NCBI GenBank assembly: GCA_022376925.1
Contig: JAIOJX010000031.1
Span: 138,216,854 to 138,280,853 of the forward strand
DNA: 64,000 nt
Direction of reading: 5' to 3'
Origin: Tragulus kanchil
Taxonomy: Eukaryota > Chordata > Mammalia > Artiodactyla > Tragulidae
In this document: piece by piece, positions 12,093 to 24,460 of the stretch
Position numbering within the stretch: the first letter of the stretch is position 1
How the letters are laid out: every line of letters starts with the position of its first letter
Position numbers and translations under genes: made by a program
Notes under the pieces: generated by a model
What the model saw: the letters and a program-made list of their open reading frames with translations, nothing else
Databases searched by the model: none
What the model was told of the DNA's origin: nothing

Positions 12093-12842
12093 TGTGCTTT
12101 TGTTTTATCTGTAAGTTTTATGCTTTTACATTAAGAGTTAACTTTTATATATGATATGAGATACAGGTAGAGGTTTTCTTTTTTTTTCTTTCTTTATTCT
12201 TGGCTGTGTTGGGTCTTCATTGCTGCGCATGGGCTTTCTCTAGTTGCGGTGTGCAGGGGCTACTCTTTGTTGGTATGCAGAGACTTCTCATTGTGGTGGC
12301 CTCTTTTGTAGAGCATGGGTTCTAGGCACACAGGCCTCAGTAGTTCCAGTGTGTGGGCTCAGTAGTTGTAGCATGTAGGCTCAGTGGTTGTGGCACACAG
12401 GCTTAGTTCTGAGGCAGGCTGGATCTTCCCAGATCAGGGATCGAACCCATGTCTCCTGCCTTGGCAGGCGAACTCTTTACCACTGAGCTACCAGGGAAGC
12501 CTTGTGCTTTTGTTTTATCTGTAAGTTTTATGCTTTTACATTAAGAGTTAACTTTTATATATGATATGAGATACAGGTAGAGGTTTTCTTTTTTTTTCTT
12601 TCTTTATTCTTGGCTGTGTTGGGTCTTCATTGCTGCGCATGGGCTTTCTCTAGTTGCGGTGTGCAGGGGCTACTCTTTGTTGGTATGCAGAGACTTCTCA
12701 TTGTGGTGGCCTCTTTTGTAGAGCATGGGTTCTAGGCACACAGGCCTCAGTAGTTCCAGTGTGTGGGCTCAGTAGTTGTAGCATGTAGGCTCAGTGGTTG
12801 TGGCACACAGGCTTAGTTCTGAGGCAGGCTGGATCTTCCCAG
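12011..12842. repeat. Tandem duplication E (period 410) between two SINEs
   Basis: Positions 12011-12420 repeat as 12421-12830 with no difference I can see. The word ggatcttcccag stands at 12011, 12421 and 12831, at matching places in two different SINEs. The middle element is therefore a chimera: body of the second SINE, head of the first. This is the signature of unequal homologous exchange, or of an assembly jump through the same homology. Confidence 0.93.
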
Positions 12843-12912
12843 GTAAGGGATGGAATCCATGTCTCTGACATTGGCAGGCAGATTCTTAACCTCTGGACCA
12901 CCAGCAAAGTCC
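12172..12912 (-). mobile_element. ART2/CHR-type SINE, reverse, expanded by duplication E
   Basis: The original element would be the body (12172-12420) joined to its own head (12831-12912). The intervening 410 bp carry the head of the upstream SINE, the spacer and a second body copy. Confidence 0.85.
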
Positions 12913-12949
12913 AGAGGTTTTATGTTTTTGGCTTACGGATTTTCATGTT

Positions 12950-13460
12950 GCATCATAAATTATCATAAAATTGAAGGTTTTAAACGAAACACATTTCTTA
13001 TCTCACGGTTTCTGTGGGTCAGGAGTGTGAGCACAGCTTAGCTGGGTCATCTTAGGGTCTCTCTGCTTATGCAAATTGTTGGGGGAATTCATTTCTTTGT
13101 AGCTGTAGGACTGAGAGCGTTGGCTTCTTGCTGGTGACTTTCAGCTCCTGGAGGTCCCTAGTTCCTAGAGTCACTCTCCTGCAGTTCTTGTCATGTGGGC
13201 TTTCCAAACACAGCTGCCTACTCCGTCAAATTGGCAGCACCCGTGTCTGGAGCAAGCGGGCCAGAAAGATGGGCCCTTGTACCACATGATGTAATTGTGC
13301 TCATGACATCCCATCCCTTTGCTATATTCCATTGATTGGTTAGAAGCAAGCTACAGGCCCCACCTACACTCAAGAGGATGGGTTTACACAAAGGTGCGGA
13401 TATCATGAAGCAGGAGTCACAAGGGGCCACTGAACAGTCCATCTGTCACATGATCATATT
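12950..13460. repeat. Old interspersed repeat, family not named
   Basis: Words such as tctcacggtttctgtgggtcaggagt and a later attgattggttagaagcaagc region resemble a widespread old mammalian repeat I remember but cannot name with certainty. No coding potential is seen. Confidence 0.4.
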
Positions 13461-13464
13461 CTTT

Positions 13465-13850
13465 AATGAAAAGACAACCCTTTCGTCATTAAACAGTCTT
13501 GCACTTTCGTCAAAAATCAGTCATTGTATTTGTGTGGGTCTATTTCTGGATGCTTGTCTATTCCATCGTCTACACATCTGTCCTTCTGCGAACAACATAA
13601 TATCTTGAGTCTGTAGATTTCTACTCTATCTGGAAATCAGGTAGTGTGATTCCCCCAACTCTGTTGTTCTTTCCCAAGACTGTTTTTGGATATTCAAGGG
13701 ATTTTCTTTTTTTTCTGCTTTTCACCATAAATTTCAGAATCAGTTTGCAAAAAAATTCTGCTGGAATTTTGATTGGAGCTGCTCTGAATCTATAGAAGTG
13801 ATTTAAAAATGTGACTCAATATTTGAAAACTGATTTGAGTTTACAATGAA
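13465..13850 (-). mobile_element. Old L1 fragment, reverse
   Basis: The forward strand matches the complement of an L1 ORF2/3' region: successive landmarks are a large open tract with gtgggtctatttctgg, then gaaatcaggtagtgtgat, then ggaattttgattggag. It is diverged and non-coding. Confidence 0.75.
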
Positions 13851-14250
13851 AAAAGTTCAGGTTTTTTTAGGCTTTTTTGAAAAACAAAAAAAAAAGGCAG
13901 ATGGGACCACAGCAGGCCTGCAGCACTTGCTCTGTGGCAACGATCACCCCTGCTTGTCCCATGCTCTGCCCCTTCAGCAGGGCTGCTGGCCACCTGGCCC
14001 CTTTGGCCCTGGGGTCTCTGGTTCTTGCGCTAGGTTCTGCTTTGGGGAACGATGCTCTTTTGTACAGTTCATCTGGTTAATATCTTGCCGTTGTTCAGAA
14101 CTCAACTCTGAGCTCAGGGTTCCCGAGCAGCATTTCTGGACCTGAGCCCAGGGAGGACCCCAGGCTGGTGACCTGGAATTCTCTCTCCGTCCTCTGTCCA
14201 GGAGTGAATTCTTGCTGGTGTGATTCATGGTCAATGTCTCTCTCACCCAC

Positions 14251-14345
14251 AGAGCTCCCTGAGGGCAGGGACCTCGTCTTTTTGGTCACTGTTGTATCTC
14301 CAGTGCCAACCCCATTGTCCACACAGGGCAGATGCTCAATGAACG
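14251..14345 (+). mobile_element. L2 LINE 3' remnant
   Basis: The pattern gagctccctgagggcaggga, then tctccagtgcc, then gatgctcaatgaacg is the usual L2 3' end. Confidence 0.6.
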
Positions 14346-14630
14346 TCCAATTCAAAGACAGATGAGCCTTCTCCTGGGCTGTAGCCAATGAAACTTGCTT
14401 GCACGTCTCTGCTCCCTCTGCACCTCCACCCTCTTGGTCTCCTCACCTGATGACATTGCACCTGTAAAAATGGTCGACTAGGACCCTCATGTCTCCGGCC
14501 TGCAAACTGTTGACTTCTAACAAGACAAACAAGGTCCTCAAGAGTGTGGGCCGGCCTTGCTGGACTCCCAGCCTGCAGCCTCCTTGCCTGGCCTGAGGAC
14601 TTTGGCTGCTTTTCCTTTCTGTTTCAGTTT

Positions 14631-15330
14631 TAATTAATTTAAGGTATTATTTATGTACACTAAAATGTAAAAGTCCTAATGGTTTAGTCACTGTTTTGAC
14701 AATTGTATACACCCATATACCCACCACTCAAAACAAAATATGACAGTTCTAGGGGACTTCCCTGGTGGCCCAGTGGCTAAGACGCTGAGTTCCCAATGCA
14801 GGGGGCCTGGGTTTGATACCTAGCCAGAGAACTAAATGCCGCATGACACAACTAAGACCCAGTGAAGGCAAATAAATAAACATTAATATATTAAATTTTT
14901 TAAAAGAGACAATTCCATTCCCCCAGAAAGTTCCCTCAGGGCCTCCCTTCACCACTACTTTTTGATTGCTACTTCCACAGAAGTTTTGCCTGTTCTAGAA
15001 CTTTCTATACACAATTCATGCAGCATGCACTCTTCATCTGGCTTTTCTTGCTTAGTGTAACGACTGTGGGATCCATCCATCCTGTTGCACCCCTTTGTTC
15101 AGCTGGAATAGTCTTATCAGAATATCTGCTGAGTAATATTCTATCGTGTGGATGTTGCACAGTTAGTTTATCACGGCACTCCTCAGGCACTTGGGCTGCT
15201 TTCTATTTGGGCAATTAGGAACAAGGTTGCTATAGATATTCTTGTACAAGCCTTTATGTAGACATAGGTTCACATTCTCTTCAGTAAATACCTAGGAGTG
15301 GAATGACTGGGCCATAGTTGGGCTGCGAGG
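14631..15330 (-). mobile_element. Old L1 3' UTR fragment, reverse, split by a SINE
   Basis: Complement of a mammalian L1 3' region, interrupted by the SINE at 14754-14910. Repeated by duplication F up to about 16447. Confidence 0.7.
14754..14910 (+). mobile_element. CHR-type SINE (copy at 15871-16027)
   Basis: Head ggacttccctggtggcccag, B-box-like ggtttgatacc and an (aaat)-rich tail. Inserted in the reverse L1; doubled by duplication F. Confidence 0.85.
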
Positions 15331-15335
15331 AGTTC

Positions 15336-15650
15336 AAAGCAGTCAGTCATAAAGGAAGTCAACCGTGAATGTTCATTGGCAGAATGGATGATGAAGCTGA
15401 AGCTCCAATATTTTGGCCACCTGATGTGAAGAGCCAACTCACTGGAGAAGACCCTGACACTGGGAAAAATAAAAGGCAGGAGGAGAAGGAGGCAGCAGAG
15501 GACGAGATGGTTGGATGGTGTCACCGACCCAGTGGACATGAGTTTGAGCAAACTCCACGAGATGGTGAAGGACAAGGAAGCCTGGCGTGCTGCCGTCCAT
15601 GGGGTCACAAAGAGTTGCACGTGACTGAGCTATTGAACAACAATAAGGGT
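15336..15650 (+). mobile_element. BovB LINE 3' fragment (copy at 16453-16767)
   Basis: The forward strand matches the last roughly 300 bp of BovB, including ttttggccacctgatg, gatggttggatgg and ggggtcacaaagagt, and ends in an (aac)-like tail. The second copy comes from duplication F. Confidence 0.85.
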
Positions 15651-16835
15651 AGATACTCCTCTAACTTTTAAGAAACTTCTGCTCATTTTCTAAGGAAACC
15701 TCAGTTTTGTTCTTCCTGCTCCTGGCCTCCTTTTCTCTGGATGAGAGAAAGCGATTCCAAGAATCAGCAAAGATCACTAAAATGTAAAAGTCCTAATGGT
15801 TTAGTCACTGTTTTGACAATTGTATACACCCATATACCCACCACTCAAAACAAAATATGACAGTTCTAGGGGACTTCCCTGGTGGCCCAGTGGCTAAGAC
15901 GCTGAGTTCCCAATGCAGGGGGCCTGGGTTTGATACCTAGCCAGAGAACTAAATGCCGCATGACACAACTAAGACCCAGTGAAGGCAAATAAATAAACAT
16001 TAATATATTAAATTTTTTAAAAGAGACAATTCCATTCCCCCAGAAAGTTCCCTCAGGGCCTCCCTTCACCACTACTTTTTGATTGCTACTTCCACAGAAG
16101 TTTTGCCTGTTCTAGAACTTTCTATACACAATTCATGCAGCATGCACTCTTCATCTGGCTTTTCTTGCTTAGTGTAACGACTGTGGGATCCATCCATCCT
16201 GTTGCACCCCTTTGTTCAGCTGGAATAGTCTTATCAGAATATCTGCTGAGTAATATTCTATCGTGTGGATGTTGCACAGTTAGTTTATCACGGCACTCCT
16301 CAGGCACTTGGGCTGCTTTCTATTTGGGCAATTAGGAACAAGGTTGCTATAGATATTCTTGTACAAGCCTTTATGTAGACATAGGTTCACATTCTCTTCA
16401 GTAAATACCTAGGAGTGGAATGACTGGGCCATAGTTGGGCTGCGAGGAGTTCAAAGCAGTCAGTCATAAAGGAAGTCAACCGTGAATGTTCATTGGCAGA
16501 ATGGATGATGAAGCTGAAGCTCCAATATTTTGGCCACCTGATGTGAAGAGCCAACTCACTGGAGAAGACCCTGACACTGGGAAAAATAAAAGGCAGGAGG
16601 AGAAGGAGGCAGCAGAGGACGAGATGGTTGGATGGTGTCACCGACCCAGTGGACATGAGTTTGAGCAAACTCCACGAGATGGTGAAGGACAAGGAAGCCT
16701 GGCGTGCTGCCGTCCATGGGGTCACAAAGAGTTGCACGTGACTGAGCTATTGAACAACAATAAGGGTAGATACTCCTCTAACTTTTAAGAAACTTCTGCT
16801 CATTTTCTAAGGAAACCTCAGTTTTGTTCTTCCTG

Positions 16836-19014
16836 CTCCTGGCCTCCTTTTCTCTGGATGAGAGAAAGCGATTCCAAGAATCAGCAAAGATCAGAGCTGT
16901 ATGAGTTTTCAGAGGTCAGCCTGCCACCCCTCACCCTGACATGGGGGAGGTGAAGTTTGTCCAAAGAAGCCCAGTGAGACCTGGAAGAGGCAGAACTGGG
17001 ACTGACTGCTTCTGATCAGTAAGCTCCTGGCTTTAGCCAGGTTGAGAGGGTCTGTTCTTACAACCAGGTTGCTTGACAGAAACATGTAAGAGAAATGCAA
17101 CGGACTTCCCTGGTGGTCCAGTGGTTATAATTCTATGCTTCCAATGCAGACGGCCCAGGTTTGATCCCTGATCAAGAAACTAGGTCCCACGTACCCCAAC
17201 TAATGGTTAGCATGCCACAACTAAGACACAGCATATCCAAGTAAATAAATATAAATACATATTTAAAAACAAAAAACAGAGAGAGAAAGGCAAGCGGCAG
17301 CCCCTGCCTACTGCTCACACACTCTTGCCCCAGCAGGAGTGAAGGGAGATGTCAGCCAGGTAAGGGATCCAGGCCATGGCTCCACTGGGACAGAGGCCAC
17401 CTCATCTCGCTCACAGCTGCGTGCTCCTGCGATGCATGAAGAAGCTGCTGAATAGAGAGGACTGAGCTGCCGGATATGCTGGGGGGCAGGGGCCTTCCTG
17501 GGAGACTTCCTGTAAGAGTGAGTGTGGAGCTGATGCCTGAGGCGTATCGCTCCCAAATCTCGCAGCACTCTTACTTCTGTGGGTCTGTCTCACAGATCAG
17601 TCCAGGAGCAGTGTGGGGACTCACGTGTTTTACACCCGGGACACTACTAATACTCGGACAGAGGAAGGACAAGCTTGTAGGAATTCGCAGAAGGGCTGGG
17701 GCCAGAACTGGGAGAGTTCCTTGACCTGAGAGGAGATGGAATTGGGGGGAGAAGGGGTGGGGACTTCTGCCCTCCCAGCCACCCAGAGAGCAGCCTGCAT
17801 GAGCCTGGAAGCGTGAGTTTCTGCTCTGGACAGCTGGTTACAATTACCAAGTGCAGGAGGCCAGGCAGGGGCATCCTGCCTCCAGAGAGGGGTGAGGGAC
17901 GCAGGGAAATTCCTTGGGGACAACTCGAGCTTTAAAACTCCTGGCCTCCTCTTCTCTGGATGAGAGAAAGCGATTCCAAGAATCAGCAAAGATCAGAGCT
18001 GTATGAGTTTTCAGAGGTCAGCCTGCCACCCCTCACCCTGACATGGGGGAGGTGAAGTTTGTCCAAAGAAGCCCAGTGAGACCTGGAAGAGGCAGAACTG
18101 GGACTGACTGCTTCTGATCAGTAAGCTCCTGGCTTTAGCCAGGTTGAGAGGGTCTGTTCTTACAACCAGGTTGCTTGACAGAAACATGTAAGAGAAATGC
18201 AACGGACTTCCCTGGTGGTCCAGTGGTTATAATTCTATGCTTCCAATGCAGACGGCCCAGGTTTGATCCCTGATCAAGAAACTAGGTCCCACGTACCCCA
18301 ACTAATGGTTAGCATGCCACAACTAAGACACAGCATATCCAAGTAAATAAATATAAATACATATTTAAAAACAAAAAACAGAGAGAGAAAGGCAAGCGGC
18401 AGCCCCTGCCTACTGCTCACACACTCTTGCCCCAGCAGGAGTGAAGGGAGATGTCAGCCAGGTAAGGGATCCAGGCCATGGCTCCACTGGGACAGAGGCC
18501 ACCTCATCTCGCTCACAGCTGCGTGCTCCTGCGATGCATGAAGAAGCTGCTGAATAGAGAGGACTGAGCTGCCGGATATGCTGGGGGGCAGGGGCCTTCC
18601 TGGGAGACTTCCTGTAAGAGTGAGTGTGGAGCTGATGCCTGGAGGCGTATCGCTCCCAAATCTCGCAGCACTCTTACTTCTGTGGGTCTGTCTCACAGAT
18701 CAGTCCAGGAGCAGTGTGGGGACTCACGTGTTTTACACCCGGGACACTACTAATACTCGGACAGAGGAAGGACAAGCTTGTAGGAATTCGCAGAAGGGCT
18801 GGGGCCAGAACTGGGAGAGTTCCTTGACCTGAGAGGAGATGGAATTGGGGGGAGAAGGGGTGGGGACTTCTGCCCTCCCAGCCACCCAGAGAGCAGCCTG
18901 CATGAGCCTGGAAGCGTGAGTTTCTGCTCTGGACAGCTGGTTACAATTACCAAGTGCAGGAGGCAAGGCAGGCGAGGGGCATCCTGCCTCCAGAGAGGGG
19001 TGAGGGACGCAGGG
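16836..19014. repeat. Tandem duplication G (period 1102)
   Basis: Left copy 16836-17906, right copy 17938-19014. It overlaps the end of duplication F. The 31-bp joint (17907-17937) ends in tcgagctttaaaa, a degraded form of the sequence near 19067-19080 just before a long A homopolymer. The left copy therefore seems to stop at that homopolymer. Confidence 0.95.
17102..17278 (+). mobile_element. CHR-type SINE (copy at 18204-18380)
   Basis: Head ggacttccctggtggtccag, B-box-like ggtttgatccc and an A-rich tail. The second copy comes from duplication G. Confidence 0.85.
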
Positions 19015-19380
19015 TGCTGAAAGTCTGCCCTGGAATGCAGGCCAGCTGGGCGGTCCTTTCACAAACATTCGAGCTTTAAAAAAAAAAAAAAAAAAAGAAA
19101 GAAACTTTTTTACTTTTCTCTGGTCCACCAATTGGGCATGTGATTCTGAAGCGCTCACACAATTTTTAAAGATAAGAAAAAAGTGTAAATCTACTCTCCA
19201 GAGGGGCCTCCTTGGCTTCCCTGGGCAGGGCTGGCTGGTAAAGCCCCGGGCTCATGGGGCTGCACCCAGCTCCAGGGCACAAGAGTGCACTGGAATCCTG
19301 CAAGCCTGCCTTTCTGCTTTCTCTCCCTCTCTTCCTAAGGGTCCTGGTTGGACCTGTACAGAAGGAAGAGGGTGAAGTCT

Positions 19381-19707
19381 TTTTTTTTTTTTTAATATTT
19401 ATTTATTTATTTGTTTATTTGGGGGGTTGGGGAGGGAAGGGAGTGGACGGGCCACTTCTATTGGTCTTTCATTTATCTATTTTCATCCTTCTTTGCTCTT
19501 TGGCCCATGTGGGCCTCCCATCGCAGTGGCCTCTGTTGTCTCAGAGCACCGGCTCTGGGCGCATGCGCTCCAGAGCTCCGGTTCTGTAATTGGACACATC
19601 GGTCCAGCCGCTCCGCGGCACGTGGGATCTTCCCAGGTCAGGGATCGAACCGGCGCCCCTTGCACTGCAAGGCGGTGTCCTTACCCACTGGACCACCAGG
19701 GAAGCCC
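19381..19707 (-). mobile_element. CHR-type SINE, reverse, with perfect TSD
   Basis: A complete element starting with a T-rich tail, flanked by gagggtgaagtct at 19368-19380 and 19708-19720. Its terminal 45 bp recur at 20694-20740 because duplication H begins inside it. Confidence 0.9.
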
Positions 19708-21733
19708 GAGGGTGAAGTCTTAAGGCCCACTGGACATCAAGGTCGTGGTTACCTTGGTAGGCTGGGGAGGGCACTGGGGGCACTGGATGCTGGTGACATG
19801 GTATGATGGCTTTGGAAACACTCAACAAACTGCCTGATTATGACTTGTGTGGTCTTCCATATGTCAATCATACTTCAAAAAATTAAAAAAAGAAAAGGCC
19901 TGCATTAAATCAATAAATGTTAGCTTCAATGAAAAGAAATAATAAAGTTTCTCAATGAAAAAAAATCAGATTTAAAACATTTTAGTAATGCTATCATAGC
20001 TTATCCACATCACGTAGTTTGCAAATTTTGCAGTGAAAGTGTCTGATTGATACCGAACTTAGCAAAACATGCTGTTAGGCACATACGATGAACCCAATAA
20101 CTTAACAAACACATATATGAATTTGGTTAAAGCAAAAACAAACTCTGAAAAAAGGACAGAGGGACTAAGTCTGCTTGATTAACACAGGGCAGATGGGAGG
20201 CATTATCTTGCTAACGGGGATGACTGAAACCAAGGTGCAGGGGAGTTAAGGTCGTTGAATCTCGGCCCCTAGAAAAGCAAACTTGCCGTTTTCCCAGAGA
20301 GAAGCCAGAGGGTGTTCCTCATGCCAGGGGAGGCCCTGGAACTCTGCGGTCACAGGCGGCTGGACAGACCCCTCCTGTCTCTTCAGGAAAGGGACAAATG
20401 GAGCACCCGAGGTGTTGCTGCCCAGCTCAGCCTTGGGGGAGATCTAGGTGTGACCACTGGTGACAGGCCACCATATGCTGCTGACAGATGGTCCTTCCAG
20501 GAGACACCCTGGGGAGCCCAGTGGGACTCCTTGCGTGGTACCCAACTCACCCCCTCTACCCACCGCAGGAATGGAGCTGCGTTAGCCAGAAATTTAGGCG
20601 CCTTCCTGTTCCAGGAGCCAGGGAGGGCTGGAGTGAGGACTGTCTGCAAGGTGCGGAAAAGGCCTAGGAAAGACTTTTCCAAAGAGCAGACTGTGCACTG
20701 CAAGGCGGTGTCCTTACCCACTGGACCACCAGGGAAGCCCGAGGGTGAAGTCTTAAGGCCCACTGGACATCAAGGTCGTGGTTACCTTGGTAGGCTGGGG
20801 AGGGCACTGGGGGCACTGGATGCTGGTGACATGGTATGATGGCTTTGGAAACACTCAACAAACTGCCTGATTATGACTTGTGTGGTCTTCCATATGTCAA
20901 TCATACTTCAAAAAATTAAAAAAAGAAAAGGCCTGCATTAAATCAATAAATGTTAGCTTCAATGAAAAGAAATAATAAAGTTTCTCAATGAAAAAAAATC
21001 AGATTTAAAACATTTTAGTAATGCTATCATAGCTTATCCACATCACGTAGTTTGCAAATTTTGCAGTGAAAGTGTCTGATTGATACCGAACTTAGCAAAA
21101 CATGCTGTTAGGCACATACGATGAACCCAATAACTTAACAAACACATATATGAATTTGGTTAAAGCAAAAACAAACTCTGAAAAAAGGACAGAGGGACTA
21201 AGTCTGCTTGATTAACACAGGGCAGATGGGAGGCATTATCTTGCTAACGGGGATGACTGAAACCAAGGTGCAGGGGAGTTAAGGTCGTTGAATCTCGGCC
21301 CCTAGAAAAGCAAACTTGCCGTTTTCCCAGAGAGAAGCCAGAGGGTGTTCCTCATGCCAGGGGAGGCCCTGGAACTCTGCGGTCACAGGCGGCTGGACAG
21401 ACCCCTCCTGTCTCTTCAGGAAAGGGACAAATGGAGCACCCGAGGTGTTGCTGCCCAGCTCAGCCTTGGGGGAGATCTAGGTGTGACCACTGGTGACAGG
21501 CCACCATATGCTGCTGACAGATGGTCCTTCCAGGAGACACCCTGGGGAGCCCAGTGGGACTCCTTGCGTGGTACCCAACTCACCCCCTCTACCCACCGCA
21601 GGAATGGAGCTGCGTTAGCCAGAAATTTAGGCGCCTTCCTGTTCCAGGAGCCAGGGAGGGCTGGAGTGAGGACTGTCTGCAAGGTGCCGGAAAAAGGCCT
21701 AGGAAAGACTTTTCCAAAGAGCAGACTGTGCAC
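19661..21733. repeat. Tandem duplication H (period 1033)
   Basis: Left copy 19661-20693, right copy 20694-21733, joined at a shared tgcac. The unit starts inside a SINE head, so only the last roughly 45 bp of that SINE are repeated at 20694. The rest is AT-rich sequence (about 19840-20200 and its copy) followed by GC-richer unique DNA with no recognised gene. Confidence 0.95.
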
Positions 21734-22330
21734 CCCAGCCGGCCCCCACCCCAGGGAAAGAAGGCAGAACACATCCCTTAGGGCCCAGCAAACCCTCTTG
21801 TCCTGATGTCTCCAGCCTCTGCTGTCTCCAGCCTCTGCTGTGGCCTTCCTCTCCAGCTGCTGTTCCTCTGCCTGGAGCGCTCTCCCGTCCACAGTCCCAC
21901 CCCTCCCGCCAGGAGAATCCCATCCACCCCATTCGCACTTCTGTCTCCGGTATCCTCGCCCGGGGAGGCCGTCAGTCCCCACCCTTGCCCATCCCAGCAG
22001 AAATGTCATATGCAGAAGGGACTAGAGACCGAGATCAGTGCGTGGATGCATGGACACCCAGCGGTGCTCTCCTGAGTCATTCCCTGGAGGGCGAGCACAT
22101 GGATTCAAGTCTTGGCGGCAGGTCTCAGCCCTGCCTCTGTTCCCACATCTGTAGGGTGGGGAATCACTCTTGCCCACCCCACCGGGCAGCTGTAGGGACC
22201 CACCCAAGGAGGAAGATGGTGAGAAGAGGGCCTTGGACTGTGAAGGACACCTGCAAAGACCAAACAGACGGGGTCTGCGTTCAGTCTGGACAGAGCTGTG
22301 GGGAAGGGAGAGGGTAGAGCTCCTGTTGTC
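21734..22330. other. Intergenic sequence with faint L2/MIR traces
   Basis: The stretch near 21840-21900 resembles part of L2, and the region near 22100-22160 has a MIR-like look. Otherwise unique and non-coding as far as I can see. Confidence 0.4.
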
Positions 22331-24460
22331 AAGCCACTTCCTGTTGGCAGGGTTCTCAGCCCCAGGCCCGACTTTCCTGAGGGTTACCTTGGACAGGGGT
22401 GGCGGATATAGAGCCCCCAAAGGTGGGTGAAGCTGGGACGGTAATCCTGATCAGCCTCAGGTGGCAGCAGCAGATGGCGCAGAGCTGGGTGCTGGGGCCT
22501 GGGCAGGCGGCCCCGCTGCGGCCACCAGCGCTGCGGCAGACGAGGGCCTCTTCCACAGCTGCCTCACGTCGTCAGCCAGTCACCCTCCACGGCCCCGACT
22601 CCGCAAACCTCCATCGGCTCGCGATGCTCAGGCTGGTCCTCAATGCTCACGTTCAGGCCCTGGGACAAGCAAGCCGGAGGTGCTAGATGACTGGAAACAC
22701 TCTTAGGGAAGACACCCGGCAGCGACGAGATAAGGACGCAGGGCTTGCTTCACCTAGTGGCTGGTGGTTGAAACAGCAGGTCCCCCGTGATGGACTTCCC
22801 TGTCCTCAAGGCCTGCACTGACCCTGCTGGGCTCCCAGGCCCTGTCGCGTGTGTGGAGCAGTGCCAGGGTCTTCAGGGCCAGTGACGGGTGGTGGGAGGG
22901 TCCTGGCTGGGTGGAAAGGGGCCCATGGGCTCAGTGGGCGCTCCTCTGTGTCAGCTCAGAAACATCCCCGGGTGTAAGCAGAGGCCGGAAGTGAGGACCC
23001 ACAGCTGGGCTGGGGGTGGGGGAGCAACCAGGCCAGCCTCAGCCGCTTGTCACGGGAGGGAGGGAGGGAGGGGAGAGCCCCCCCACAGCATTCCAGGGCC
23101 TGGGATTTGTAAACACTGGAGGACGAGCCGTACTGGAGCCACGTGGGGGCCTGAAGGTGGCTGTCCAGGGCCAGGCCCCGTCTTAGGATTCCATCCTGGT
23201 GGAAACAACTCATTACGGGATGTTGGTTCTCAGTCGGGGGCTGCTGGGATCCCCGGGGCTTCCATTCACGGGTCTCCTCTGTCCCCTGTGAGGCGTCATT
23301 CTTGCAGGTGGCCCTGATTAGCATCAGGATTGAAACCCACCTGCTGAGAGTGGCACCCTCACTTCCATTCATGAGAGGCTGGTACTTCCTCTAGATGCGA
23401 CGTCCTTCAAGAGCGTTAGAGCCCCCAAGCCACTTCCTGTTGGCAGGGTTCTCAGCCCCAGGCCCGACTTTCCTGAGGGTTACCTTGGACAGGGGTGGCG
23501 GATATAGAGCCCCCAAAGGTGGGTGAAGCTGGGACGGTAATCCTGATCAGCCTCAGGTGGCAGCAGCAGATGGCGCAGAGCTGGGTGCTGGGGCCTGGGC
23601 AGGCGGCCCCGCTGCGGCCACCAGCGCTGCGGCAGACGAGGGCCTCTTCCACAGCTGCCTCACGTCGTCAGCCAGTCACCCTCCACGGCCCCGACTCCGC
23701 AAACCTCCATCGGCTCGCGATGCTCAGGCTGGTCCTCAATGCTCACGTTCAGGCCCTGGGACAAGCAAGCCGGAGGTGCTAGATGACTGGAAACACTCTT
23801 AGGGAAGACACCCGGCAGCGACGAGATAAGGACGCAGGGCTTGCTTCACCTAGTGGCTGGTGGTTGAAACAGCAGGTCCCCCGTGATGGACTTCCCTGTC
23901 CTCAAGGCCTGCACTGACCCTGCTGGGCTCCCAGGCCCTGTCGCGTGTGTGGAGCAGTGCCAGGGTCTTCAGGGCCAGTGACGGGTGGTGGGAGGGTCCT
24001 GGCTGGGTGGAAAGGGGCCCATGGGCTCAGTGGGCGCTCCTCTGTGTCAGCTCAGAAACATCCCCGGGTGTAAGCAGAGGCCGGAAGTGAGGACCCACAG
24101 CTGGGCTGGGGGTGGGGGAGCAACCAGGCCAGCCTCAGCCGCTTGTCACGGGAGGGAGGGAGGGAGGGGAGAGCCCCCCCACAGCATTCCAGGGCCTGGG
24201 ATTTGTAAACACTGGAGGACGAGCCGTACTGGAGCCACGTGGGGGCCTGAAGGTGGCTGTCCAGGGCCAGGCCCCGTCTTAGGATTCCATCCTGGTGGAA
24301 ACAACTCATTACGGGATGTTGGTTCTCAGTCGGGGGCTGCTGGGATCCCCGGGGCTTCCATTCACGGGTCTCCTCTGTCCCCTGTGAGGCGTCATTCTTG
24401 CAGGTGGCCCTGATTAGCATCAGGATTGAAACCCACCTGCTGAGAGAGTGGCACCCTCAC
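22331..24460. repeat. Tandem duplication I (period 1096)
   Basis: Left copy 22331 to about 23365, right copy 23427 to about 24470. The unit is GC-rich unique intergenic DNA. The 60-bp joint (about 23366-23426) is a scrambled, partly deleted version of what follows the right copy: the tacttcctctagat word is retained and about 20 bp before it are lost. Confidence 0.94.

Larger units (their letters stand above)
14658..16893. repeat. Tandem duplication F (period 1117)
   Basis: Left copy 14658-15774, right copy 15775-16893, joined directly at a shared ca. The unit holds reverse L1, a CHR-type SINE and a BovB 3' fragment. The copies appear nearly identical, so all three elements look doubled. Confidence 0.95.

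Noticed and set aside
21416..22009. Minus-strand open frame of 197 codons
   Set aside because: It crosses the joint region of duplication H into unique DNA, has other long frames overlapping it, and matches no protein I know; GC-rich chance frame.
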